Assembly (NCBI RefSeq): GCF_020906515.1
Contig: NC_085853.1
Coordinates: 1,736,001 to 1,800,000, forward strand
Reading direction: 5' to 3'
DNA: 64,000 nucleotides
Origin: Vanrija pseudolonga
Taxonomy: Eukaryota > Basidiomycota > Tremellomycetes > Trichosporonales > Trichosporonaceae
The position numbers were made by a program, and so were the translations under genes. Below, piece by piece: positions 10,511 through 20,795 of the stretch. The stretch's first letter is position 1, and every line of letters starts with the position of its first letter. The notes under the pieces were generated by a model. That model was not told the DNA's origin, made no database searches, and was given only the letters and a program-made list of their open reading frames with translations.

Positions 10511-11779
10511 ATGCCGACTCTGGGCCCTTCGCTGCTCTTCGCAGCGGGTCTGACCCTCGGCATCGGCGCGGGTATCTTCATCCCGCGCAAGCCTGCCCCC
10601 ACCCCGCCCGCGACCGCGCCGTTCGTCGCTGCGCCCGAGCATGCCGGCGAGAAGAGCAAGGCCGTGACCCTCGCCACGCCTTCGGGCCCCGTCGTGCTGG
10701 CCGGCGGCTTCCCTGGTGAGTGGTGCTGAGTTCGGAGAAGTACCACTGACCCCAGGCCCAACGTTCGACATCATCAAGCGCCAGGCGTACACCGCCGCGT
10801 ACGACCGCGCCAAGAAGCACCCCGCCTGGGTGAGTGAACATGCCCTTCCCCGCTGACCCCAGACCGCCGAGCACCTCACTGCTCAGTCGCTCTCGCGCAC
10901 CCCACCCACGGGCACCCAGCCTGTCCCCCTCGACACTGCGCGCGCCGCCGACACCCAGCCTGCCAAGACCAAGGGCGACCGCTCCAAGTCCCAGTTCCAG
11001 GAAGACGCGAGCATCCCCGAGCTGTTCCGCGCCAAGCTGTCCGACTGTGAGTGGTGTGAGTGGCCAAGTAGCTGACAGCGCAGACTTCCGTAGCGGCTAC
11101 GACCGTGGCCACATGGTGCCTGCTGCCGACGCCAAGATTTCCCAGCAGGCCATGGACGAGACCTTCTTCCTGTCCAACATTGCCCCCCAGGTCGGCGAGG
11201 GCTTCAACCGCCACTGTGGGTCGGATGTCTCGGTTCCTGCTGACCCGCCAGACTGGGCTTACCTCGAGGACTTCTGCCGCCGCCTCACCTCCAACTTTGA
11301 GGACGTGTACGTCTTCACGATCCCTCTGTACCTCCCCGAGCGCCAGGCCGACGGCAAGTGGCGTGTGGTAAGTCGCAACCAGCTAGCTCTGCTAACTCCA
11401 GTCCTACGAGGTCATCGGCCAGCCCCCGGCCATTGGCGTGCCGACGCACTTCGCCAAGGTCATCCTTGCGTCGCGCCCCGACTTTGCGTACCCCCAGAAG
11501 CCGAGCTCGACGGACAAGGGCGTGACCGCGCCCAACTCGGTCAAGGAGCTCGCGATGGGCGCCTTCATCCTCCCCAACAAGGAGATCCCCGACGAGGCCG
11601 ACCTCCGCAGCTTCATCGCTCCCGTCGAGGTCGTCGAGCGCGCCGCCGGCCTCCAGCTCTTCAACGAGGAGATGAAGTACAAGTCACGCCAGCTCTGCGC
11701 CGTCACCCAGTGCCAGGTCATCGTCCGCCGCTTCGACGATGCGCGCAAGAGCATCGGTAACGGAAAGGGAGGCAAGTAG
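10511..11779 (+). CDS. NUC1: Mitochondrial DNA/RNA non-specific nuclease (NUC1/EndoG)
   Basis: Exons 10511-10715, 10756-10829, 10863-11046, 11084-11215, 11252-11367 and 11402-11779 give 362 aa. The N-terminal hydrophobic segment after MPTLGPSLLF anchors the enzyme to the mitochondrial inner membrane and exports it to the intermembrane space. The DRGH active-site motif with catalytic His164 and the metal-binding Asn in FFLSNIAPQ are present, followed by FNRHYW. The enzyme degrades DNA and RNA and takes part in mitochondrial nucleic-acid turnover and cell death. All five introns are 33-40 nt. Three intron-containing tRNA genes flank it. Confidence 0.95.
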
Positions 11780-11961
11780 GAGATCAAGTAGTAGCATTGT
11801 CGCATATCATGCATCAGCATCAGTCAGTGGTTTGGGGTCTGCCGGACCATCGGTCCGCTCCTCCTTCCCCTTCCACCCCCGTCTACTACCCTCGTTCTCT
11901 CTCCCCTTGGAGGCTACAGAGCCTCTGACACGCCTCCCGGCCCAGCCCCAGTGGGAAAAGA

Positions 11962-12043
11962 AGCCTAGTATGGGGCTCGAACCCATGACATTTTGATATC
12001 TTGTAGTAAGAGTCAAACTATCTACCGACTGATATAACCAGGC
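11962..12043 (-). tRNA. tRNA-Lys (anticodon CTT) with a 9-nt intron
   Basis: On the minus strand the acceptor GCCTGGT pairs with ACTAGGC (discriminator T, as in yeast tRNA-Lys-CTT). The D arm is TATC/GATA and the anticodon stem TTTGA/TCAAA holds loop C-T-CTT-A. The intron occupies 11998-12006. The T arm ATGGG-TTCGAGC-CCCAT is perfect. Confidence 0.9.
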
Positions 12044-12072
12044 CTTGGAGCTGCAGCAGAGCCGCGCTGTCC

Positions 12073-12169
12073 AGGTTCCGACGGGGATCGAACCCGCAAT
12101 CTCATGATGTACAGAGCAGCTGGTGCTGCGTGGTCGTAGTCATACGCCTTGCCATTGGGCCACGGAACC
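12073..12169 (-). tRNA. tRNA-Arg (anticodon ACG) with a 25-nt intron
   Basis: On the minus strand the acceptor GGTTCCG pairs perfectly with CGGAACC. The D arm GCCCAATGGCAAGGC and the loop C-T-ACG-A match eukaryotic tRNA-Arg-ACG. The anticodon stem TATGA/TCATG is restored only if a 25-nt GC-rich intron after position 37 is removed. The T arm GCGGG-TTCGATC-CCCGT has one G-U pair. It lies 29 bp from the tRNA-Lys gene in the same orientation. Confidence 0.9.
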
Positions 12170-12549
12170 GACACCCTTGTGAGGGACGGTGTTCGCACTG
12201 GCGGTGCGAGGGAGTTAAGCTGGCCGTTTTTGGTATCCCTGCATTCCTTGTGGTTGTCTTGATGCCTTGGGATCAAGTCTGGTCCTGCATAGAGTCGACA
12301 TGGACATGCAAAGCGTTGTAGAGTGTCATTTCCCGGTGCCACGGATGCAGGTGCCATTTCTGTCGAGGTGGAGGTTGGTGACGATGATTTCGGTTCCTGA
12401 CGACGGCGGTTGATGATGGCTGCTGCTGCTGCTGCCGCAGTTGGGCAAACCACCCCGCCAGACCTTCCACCCCGCTCTTGACACTGTACTACACTTGCAG
12501 ATACAACCACTCTCGACCCTCACGCGCAACACGACACCCCCCACACGCC
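12170..12549. other. Spacer upstream of the karyopherin gene
   Basis: About 380 bp with no gene. It should hold the promoter of the karyopherin gene and the upstream flank of tRNA-Arg. A short (GCT)n run lies near 12418-12436. No clear TATA box is seen. Confidence 0.5.
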
Positions 12550-15500
12550 ATGTCAACCGAGCACCTCCTCGGCGACGTGACAATCATCCTCGATGCGCTC
12601 ATAGGGGTCGACAACAGCCCGCGACAGGAGTGAGTACCAGCGCCTTCTCTCGGCGATTCGACGCCGCGATAGCACTGCACCGTCAGATACCGGCCCCAAG
12701 AGACTTAGCTGACACGCACAGGGCCGAGGCACGACTCGGGACGCTCGTGGTCACCTCGCCAGCAGAGACGCTCCTCCTCCTCGCGCAGGTCGGCGCGCTC
12801 GGCGTCGGCGGCTTCCAGCTCGACGTGGGTTACTCCTCGATGCCTCGTGCTAACCCTCAGCAACGCCTACTGTCGCTCATCCTCCTACGCCGCCTCTCGT
12901 TCCAAGAGCACACCGGGCTCGCACTCAACCCCGCCGACCCCCACCCGACCGCGGCGTTCGATGTCATCCCCGAGCAGATAAGGTCGCGCATCGAGCGCGT
13001 GCTCGGCGCCGGGCTGGAAGACGAGATGGACGTACGCCTGCGCAAGGGGCTCGGCGTGTGCGTGGGCGAGTGGGTCAAGGCTAGCAACCAGCGACAGCGT
13101 GAGTGATCTGGGGCTCGGCCCCCGCGGCCGTCGGTTGCGGGCGCCGTGTCGAGCTCAGTGCGGCGGCGGTGCAGGCTGGCTGCATGCGAGCCGACGCGTG
13201 GGGCGTTGGCGCTGACTTGTCTACAGGGCCATTCGTGTCGCTGCCAACAGTCGTCTTGACCCTCGCTGCGTCCCCACACCCGTTCCACCGCTTCACCCCG
13301 TTTCAGCTCCTCGACTCGTTCCCTGGGCTCTTGTCCGATGAGAGCCTCGGGGAAGACACCATCCCGGCCGACAAGGTCGCCGAGCTCCTTCTGGGAGGTA
13401 TCAATGACCCTAGCGTGGACGTGTGTATCGAGGCCCTCAAGGCAACGAAAGGCGTCCTGCAGTACGGCATGAGCGCGGAGGAGAGGTCAAAGTTCGGTCC
13501 TGCTCTGGTCGAAGCATCCTTTGACGTGAGTGGGCTATGGGCTAGTCGCTGTTCTGCAGAGGGATGCTAACTGGTCGTAGACCATCACGCGACTGCCCCT
13601 CAATGTTCTGGAGCATGCTCTCGAGCCAATGGTCGACATCTCGGCTTCCTACCCCGACCTCTTCGGCTCATCCCTGTTACTATGGATCCCGTTCCTGCTC
13701 ATGTGCATCTCACCTCCAGAAACTCTCATCGACTACCACTTCTCGCGATACCCCACAAGAGAGCTGGAATGGGAGGAGTGGTGCCAGATGGGCAACATGG
13801 CATACGAGGTGCTGCTCGCGCTCATCATGGCGGACCCAGGATCAGCCGTGACGTGGGAAGATGGCCTTCTGATCCGCGATATTATCGGATCCCTCATTGG
13901 CAGGCAGATTGCCGCTTTCAATGGCGACACGTGCGAGGATTGGCTACAGCAGGAGGACGTGAGTAGAGTATATCTAGGGCACCGCTGACGCCTAGCTCGA
14001 TGAGGAGGACGAGACATACCCAGCATACCCAGAGGAGATGCTTGAGAGGCTATCGCACATCATGAGTGAGTCGGCGTGTGGCGCGGGTTCTGACCCAACA
14101 CAGAGGACGATTCAGTGGTCAAGTCGGTGGCACACCACACCGAGAAGCTCCTCAAGCGGCAAGAATGGCAAGCGCAATACTGCGCTTTGATGGCCATCGC
14201 AAGCATCTCGGAGGGGAGCGTGGAGCTCATGAAGTCGGAGGTGAGGAGCATTCTAGAGCTCGTCTCCCCAACTGCATCGGCGACCCACCCTCGTGTTCGG
14301 TACGGCTTCCTCTTCTGCATCGGGCAACTCTGCTCCAACCTCCAAGGTCTCATGCAGACCGAGTACACGGACGCCGTACTCGACGTCGCCCACCGGTTAC
14401 TGGACGACCCAATTCCTCGTGTTCGCGAGGCTGCTGCTGCTGCCCTTGTGCACTTCTTCGAGGCCGAAACCCTCACGACGTTTGAAAGCAAACTCGAGTC
14501 TACACTATCTGGCTTGATCATGGCGCTACAGCATGGGCCTCTGTATGTGCAAGAGCAAGCCCTTGCTGCTATTGCAACGGTTGCAACGCACGCTGGCAAG
14601 GCCTACCTCCCCTACTACCGCAAGACTATGGACTTGAACCTCAAGGTTTTGGCATCCGACCACCCCGCGTCACATCAGCGTCTCGTTGGCCGAAGCATGC
14701 GGTGTGCAGTGTTGATCGGCCAGGCTATTGGCAAGGAGGTGGGTGAAGGCGGCCGTCGGCATGCTAACCCACCAGCACTTCTTCAAGGACGCCATTCCAT
14801 TGTGCCAGGCGCTGCTGAAGATCCAAAATCAAATTGTTTCTCCAGACGACAAGCGGAAGGCTTACGTTTCGGAGGGTAGGTAACGGTGAGAAGACGTTGC
14901 TGACGCCCAGCCTGGATGATTATCGCCGGAGTCATCGGTACCGACTTTGCGCCATTCCTGCAGTTCATCCTTCCACCAGTACTCCATGCCGCCTCATATG
15001 TCCCCACGAGGACGGCGAACGGCACTGGTGAGTTGCCTTTCTGCTTCTGGGACCCAACTTACACCCCAGGCCTACTCGACGACGAGGACGAAGACTACGA
15101 CAAGTCCAACTCGGATGAGATGCTGGAGAAGGAGGAGGCGTTCTCCCACCTCGCCGTCTACGTCCACGAGATGCGCGCAGCATTCGCCCCCTGGCTGTCA
15201 CAGACCATGAACATCACGGTCGAGGCGATCGCCATGAACGGTTCCGAGGGGCTGCTGGAAGCTGCGTGCTATCTGGTCCCTGGTCTGCTTCAGGTCGCGA
15301 AAGACGCCAAGATCTGGATCGTCGACCCATCCAACCTTGAGGCGCTGTTCCGTACGATTATCAACGCGATTCCCCACCAATACGACGCGTCTGGTGTTGG
15401 CCAGCTTTACCAGTCGATCGGCGACTCGCTGCGCGTGCTCGAGCTGCCACTCCCCCCCAAAAACACTGCCCACTTGTGCCGCGCGACGCTCCAGTGGCTC

Positions 15501-15770
15501 GGCGGCCTGTATGAGCGGCGTCTGGAGCGCGCCGTCGAGGCACAACAGGAGTCGGAGAGAGGCGACTACTGGCTGTGGGAGGACGCAGAGCGGTACGAAG
15601 AGAAGGCCGAAAACGAAGCCCTGGTGTGCATGGACCAGACATTTGGCCGTGTCGTCAAGCACGACCAGTCGGTGTTAGCGTCGTGCACCGAGGTCATGCT
15701 CCTCACGCGGCGGGTCAAGGCCGCAGCATACAACTGGGACGAGGCGCCCAACGCCAACGACGTGCAGTAG
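12550..15770 (+). CDS. Importin-beta family karyopherin, Kap121/Pse1 (importin beta-3, IPO5)-like
   Basis: Exons 12550-12629, 12722-12824, 12861-13098, 13227-13525, 13581-13958, 13996-14065, 14104-14738, 14776-14875, 14911-15027 and 15070-15770 give 906 aa. The product is almost entirely helical HEAT repeats. The N-terminus with NSPRQEAEARL is the usual importin-beta start. The segment YLPYYRKTMDL ... GRSMRCAVLIGQAIGKEHFFKDA resembles the IPO5/Kap121 signature around LRGKxxECxSLIGLAVGKE. A very acidic loop (DDEDEDYDKSNSDEMLE) follows. It would carry cargo such as ribosomal proteins through nuclear pores with Ran-GTP. It is shorter than Kap121 (about 1,090 aa), so Kap123/IPO4 is an alternative. 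Two introns (36 and 42 nt) are in phase and lack stops. Confidence 0.85.
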
Positions 15771-15915
15771 TAGGGGTACACTCGTGGGCAGCAGCAGCAT
15801 AGCATGGTTCTGTAGGATAATAGGCTCTTGTTTGGTTCTTCCTCTCACACTGTAAAAATGCATCTCATACACTCTCGGCTTCTGTCTATTACTGCGCTTG
15901 GCTTGGCGCTTTCGC

Positions 15916-16698
15916 TTACTGGGCCTTGATGATGCCCTGGGCCTCGAGGTACTTGATGACAATCTCGACGGCGCCCTTGACGTCGACCTCGTCGGTCTTG
16001 ATGTGGATCTCGGGCTTGGGAGGGGCCTCGTACGGCGCGGAAATGCCGGTAAACTCCTTGATCTCACCGGCGCGCGCCTTCTTGTACAGGCCCTTGGGGT
16101 CGCGGCTCTCGACGACCGACAGGGGCGCGTCGACAAACACCTCGATGAAGGGGAGCGGGGGGTCGTGCTTGGCGTGCAGCGTGCGCGCGAGCTCGCGGTC
16201 TGCGACGTAGGGCGAGATGAAGGCGGTGAGCGCGATCGAGGACGACGATGCGAAGAGGAGCGAGACCTCGCCTATCCTGCGGATCTGGGCGGGTGTTAGC
16301 GCCGAGCTGAGAACACCAATACCCAGGTCAAGGTCGCAGCGAGCCCTCATGCCCTCATAGCCCGCCGCGCCCGCGTGCGCGTCAACTTACGTTCTCCTCA
16401 CGCGACTTGGGGTCGAACCCGAGGTCCTTGTTGAGGCCAAAGCGGATGTTGTCGCCATCAAGACGGAACGAGTGCAGGTGGCGGTGGAGGAGGGCCTGCT
16501 CGAGCGCCGTCGCGATCGTCGACTTGCCCGAAGCCGACAGGCCGGTGAACCACACGGTCGCGCCCTTCTGGCCGAGGAGCTCGGCGCGCTCGGCGGGGGT
16601 GACGGCGCCTGGGGGCAAGCGTTAGCGAGCCTCTCGCGAGCCTCTCAGCGAGGTGGCGGACCCCACGCACCAGGGTGGAAGGTGATGTTGGTGGCCAT
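15916..16698 (-). CDS. MET14: Adenylylsulfate (APS) kinase
   Basis: Exons, in coding order, 16698-16671, 16608-16391 and 16284-15916 give 204 aa, the usual length for a stand-alone fungal APS kinase. It phosphorylates APS to PAPS with ATP in sulfate assimilation. The P-loop GLSASGKST is at residues 32-40, followed by the substrate-binding [30 protein letters not shown] and the lid [18 protein letters not shown]. The C-terminus [12 protein letters not shown] is typical. The gene converges on the karyopherin gene with 145 bp between their stops. Confidence 0.97.
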
Positions 16699-17005
16699 TG
16701 TATTGGTTGTGAGGGACAGAGTAATGCAGCAGCTAGCTACATTGCTCGTCACCTTAGATATACCTCGTCGCTGCTCCGCTTGACGTGCTCGAAGTAAAAT
16801 CCAGATAATCAGCCGACTTAGCACGTCAGTCGCGGCGAACTATTTGGAATCGGCGCGGAGCCCCACACTAGATCGTCACTGAAAAGTCACTCTGGCAATG
16901 ACGACACTGACACCCACCCCGACTGTTCCACCCCACCCACTCCCACACTCGCCATATTCCGTATTCATGCGTTCACATTCACACCACTCTACTCGTCCTT
17001 GCATT
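16699..17005. promoter_or_regulatory. Upstream region of the APS kinase gene
   Basis: About 300 bp between the APS kinase start and the verprolin stop. On the minus strand a TATA-like TATATC lies at 16757-16762, about 60 bp before the ATG. Farther up are two copies of TGACGTGC in inverted orientation (16781-16788 and 16821-16828), which look like a bZIP-type binding site pair. Confidence 0.45.
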
Positions 17006-18958
17006 CTACGCCTTGAAGCCGATTCCAGCGCCAGTCGTGTTGCCGCTAGCGTACGTCTTGTGCGACCCGTTCCACGGCCGGGGAGTCGGGAACATGCCCT
17101 TCATGGCAAAGGTCCACTGCCCGACAACGGCTGGCGGCTCGGGTCCATCGTCGTCGTTGCCGTTCACTTGTCCGCCCACGGACGCCGCGCGGTTGCGAGC
17201 AGCCGGCGAGAGGCCAGGCGGGGCCGGGGGAGGAGCCATCGATACAGGTCTGGCGGCAGCCGCACGAGTGGGTGGGGCGCGCTGGGAGGGTCAGTTTTGC
17301 AAGAGCTGGGTCACTTACGATGATTGGGCTCGGGCCAGGGGGTGGTGGGGGTGGCGAGGATGGCGCCTGGGGAGCGGCGCGCGCCGGCGGCGCTGGCGGC
17401 GGGCTAGGAGCCGAGGGAGGCGGGGGCGGCGGGTTGCTTGGTGCACGGACACGCCCTGCGCTGGCCAAAGCACGAGCCGCCGGGCTCATGCCGGCAGGAG
17501 GAGGGGGGCCGTCATCGTCATCATCCGCGGGCGGAGGAGCCGCGCGGGAGGGAGGAGGCGCTGTTCTGGTTGGAGGCGGGAGCGAGGCTCTACCGGGGGG
17601 AGGTGGGGGAGGTGGAGGAGGAGGAGGGCTGGCGTTGGAAGGCCCACGGCGCGGAGGGAAGGCCGGCGGCGCTGGAGGCGCCGCGTGATTAGCTGCCGGT
17701 GGAGCGCGGCTAGGCAAGGAGGGTGGAGCCCGTGAAGGAAGAGATGGTGGTCCAGAGGGGCGCGGCGGTGGCGGCGGAGGGGTAGCATGCCCGGCTGGAC
17801 GGGGCGGGGGAGGAGGCGCGCGAGGCGGCGCTCCAGCGTTGGCGGCGCCAGGACGCGGAGGAGGAGGCGGCACCGCGCGTCCAGGTGCCGCTCCGCCTGG
17901 GCTGGATCGAGCCGGCAGGCTGGGGGCCCTGTTGGGCAGCGACGGTGGGACCACCGAGGGCCTTGCAGGAGGTGCAGGCGGCGCCGGAGGCGCTGGTGGG
18001 GGAGGAGTCGAGCGCGCCGGGGGAGGGGGCACACCACGTCCCGGGGGTGCAGGAGGTGCACGGGGAGGAGCGGGTGGCGCGGCCGGCGGCGCGGGGGGAG
18101 GGCGAGGGGGCGCTGGAGGCGCGCGGCTCGGCAGCGAAGGGGCTGGAGCTGGAGGGGGTGGGGGCGCGCGCGGAGGTGCGGCTGGCGCAGGTGGAGGTGG
18201 AGGCGGAGCTGGCGGCGCGTGCGACGGCCTGGGAGGAGGCAGGCGTCCTGGCGGCGCCGGCACGCTGCGACCCGGAGGTGGGGGAGCGGCCGGCGCCGGG
18301 GGAGGAGCTGGTACGGTGCGCGTCGGGGCGGACACCGGCGGAGGGGGAGGTGGTGCTGGCGGCGGCGGAGGAGCACGGGATGGGCCTGGTGGGGCGGGCG
18401 GTGGCCGGGGCGGGGCCGGGGGGACGCGTGACGGTGCGCCGGGTGGTGGAGGAGGCGCGGGCGGGGCCGTCCGCGAAGGAGCGGGGGGAGCAGGCGGTGG
18501 GCCAGGCGGCTTGGGTGGACCGCGTCCAGCACCTGGGATCGGAGGGGGCTTTGCCAGTCCGGCGGTTGGGGCGTCTAAGGATGTCAGTGCTGCGCCGATT
18601 GCGCAACTCACGAGACCCAGGGCCGCCGGTCTTCTTGAGCGTCGGGAATCCGCCTGCGAACAGGCCGGCTAGCTGCGGGGCAGCGGGAGCCTCAGCAGCA
18701 GCAGCGGCAGGGCCCGACGACGAAACGCTGCGTCCAGCGCCGCCGCCGCCTCCACCACCACCACCACCACGGCCTCCACCGCCGCCTCCGCCTCCGCCGC
18801 CTTCACCGGCGATAGCGCCAGCGCCGGCGACGCCGGAGCGGTCATTCGTCTGGGTCTTCTTGAGGCCCTTGCCCGCTGTTGTGGGTAAGCGTTTGCTTCA
18901 CTGAAGAGGCGCGACGCAGTGACTGACCTTGGATTTGCGAGAGGAGCGCGGCGTTCAT
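17006..18958 (-). CDS. VRP1: Verprolin/WASP-interacting protein (Vrp1/WIP) homologue
   Basis: Exons, in coding order, 18958-18928, 18875-18612, 18574-17319 and 17281-17006 give 608 aa. The start MNAALLSQIQAGKGLKKT is a WH2 actin-monomer-binding motif as in verprolin and WIP. A Gly-run region follows, then GLFAGGFPTLKKTGGPGS. Residues 100-515 are overwhelmingly Pro, Ala, Ser and Arg with many PPPPP and APPAPP tracts, which bind SH3 and profilin. The C-terminus GQWTFAMKGMFPTPRPW resembles the WASP-binding tail of WIP. The protein would link Las17/WASP, Arp2/3 and type I myosin at endocytic actin patches. Because of the bias, long frames are open on both strands; splice phase and the two terminal motifs identify the real one. 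Confidence 0.88.
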
Positions 18959-19525
18959 GGCGCCGTCGTGCTATGTCTTGGCCAAAGGTTGAGGGTCGGT
19001 GTAGCCGTTGAGGGGGTTGAAGAAGCGTCCCCGGGGCCTTGAATGTGTATGCCTGGGGTATGCGCTGGCAATTTTGTCTTGCCAGTGTCAAGAGTGAGTG
19101 AGAGAGTGAGAGAGTGAGTGTTGGATGGGAGGATGAGAGAGTTGGACAGTCGTCGATTGTGAGACGACGCCGAACCCAGCCAGACTCGACTGGCTGGGCC
19201 ATGCAAGCGTCACCCGCGTCACCGTTCACCGCCCCCGCAGTCACAGCCGCACCCACAGATGGGATTAATATCATAAAAGTGGGGTTAATATAATCCCACG
19301 TGGCTGATCTACCCATTATGGGCCAAGCGAGATGACTGTAATGCGTCATGGCGGAAGGCGGCTTGCCCGTCATCCCACTGTATGCCGGGGCGCGCGCGGC
19401 GATGCACACTCGTGTTCGTCCACTCTCGCTCAGACACTTGAAACCGGCTCAACCCGCATCACATCTCTATCACTCTTGCTTCTCCACAAGCGCAAGCAGC
19501 AGCGCTTAGCGACGGCAGCACAGCA
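18959..19525. other. Divergent spacer between verprolin and the Tic20-like gene
   Basis: About 570 bp with no gene. A (GAGT/GAGA)n simple repeat lies at about 19091-19120. Two direct copies of GGGRTTAATAT occur at 19261-19271 and 19281-19291, the second running into ATAATCCC so that the block is partly self-complementary. Confidence 0.5.
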
Positions 19526-20449
19526 ATGAACTTTTCTCCTTGTACGTCACCGCCTCGCTCGCAGACATCTCGACGCGTACGCGTCTGACTGACGCTCGTG
19601 AACAGACCAGCCACCGCCCGACGTCCCAGCCGACGACCCGCCCAACGAGTCCTCCGGCGCGCGCGCAAAGGGCAAGGGCAAGAAGCCATGGTTCACTCGG
19701 TGCGTACTCGCTCACCGGGGCTCTGGCGTCGTGCTGATGATTGCGTGATCGAATGCTTCCCCGCCGACAATCGCTTCCCGCTCCGATGCCAATCTCCCGA
19801 CCTCGAACCCCGCGCACCCACACACAGCGGCGACTCGGGAGCCTACTCCAACTCGTACCAGGCGGGCGGGTCCAGCTCTGACCCGACCGCTGCGGCCCAG
19901 GCCTACGGCAACGACCCCGAGGATGCAGACATCTACGGGTACGGTGGCAACGGCGCCGGGTCGTCGTCGTACAGCGGTGGTGGCGGTCTCGGCGGCGCCG
20001 AGGAGGGCCGCATCAACGCCTGGGAGAGCAGGTTTGGGTGGAGGATTGACGCGATGGCCGCTGCGGCATACCTCGGCGGTCCTATCACTGGTGCGTAGAT
20101 TGCGGCAATGAGGCCCAGCCGCTGACACCGCCAGCGGTTCTCTTCCTCATCATCGAGACACATAACGACTACGTCCGCTTCCATGGTGGGTTTGATTTCA
20201 CGAAGCTCGTGCTAACCCACGCCAGCGTACCAGTCGGCACTGCTCACCACCCCGATCGTCATCTTCCTCCTCCTGACCAACCTCCTGCTCCCACTCCCCG
20301 CCTTCCTCAAGACGCTCATCATCCTCGGCGGCATTGGCGTGACGCTTTACACGGCATACCGCGCGTGGAAGGACGCACAGGACGGCCTCAACCGGTACTG
20401 GCTGCCATACATTGGCGAGATTGCAGAGCGCTGGGTGGGCGAAGAGTAG
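19526..20449 (+). CDS. Small multi-pass membrane protein, Tic20/UPF0132-like
   Basis: Exons 19526-19541, 19606-19699, 19828-20090, 20135-20185 and 20226-20449 give 215 aa. Residues 1-95 are Gly/Ser/Asp-rich and disordered. From about residue 97 the sequence INAWESRFGWRIDAMAAAAYLGGPITA enters a membrane domain with about three hydrophobic segments, separated by ETHNDYVRFHAYQSALL. The motif VRFHAYQS with following hydrophobic helices is like the UPF0132/Tic20-type domain of small eukaryotic membrane proteins. Function in fungi is not known to me. The first coding exon has only 16 nt. Confidence 0.75.
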
Positions 20450-20795
20450 GCGGGGGAGTGTGCCAGCGAGGGCCTACGGGCTCAGGAAGCGTCAGTCGCT
20501 CTTGTTGCCTAGTCTTAGATGTATCTAGCGTACCGTGAATGTGCTGTTCTGCGTCGTGCTACTTGTCTGCCGGAGTTCACGTTGTGTGAAACCATTGTCC
20601 ATTGTATCAGACGCGACTGTCGTCAGAGTCGCGCTCGACCCTGACCTTGGCCACCTCCACCGCAATCCATCGCTGCGGGTCAACTACTATCGCGTAGTCT
20701 GACGCTGATATCACACCGTCGCTCATTCATTCCACTCACACTCGTTTTACTCCTCGTTGTGCCCTGTCTCACTTCTCACTGCAGGATCCTGCACC
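20450..20795. other. Spacer upstream of the glycosyltransferase
   Basis: About 350 bp without a gene. It carries the 3' end of the Tic20-like transcript and the glycosyltransferase promoter. A short ORF in the previous frame is not supported. Confidence 0.5.

Noticed and set aside
17839-18672. Long plus-strand Gly-rich frame opposite verprolin
   Set aside because: It is the mirror of CCN-rich Pro/Ala codons. The minus strand has proper splice sites, a WH2 motif at the start and a WIP-like tail.
19790-19830. tRNA B-box-like sequence (CTCGAACCCC) in an intron of the Tic20-like gene
   Set aside because: The flanking bases do not form a T arm, and no acceptor or anticodon stem can be found.
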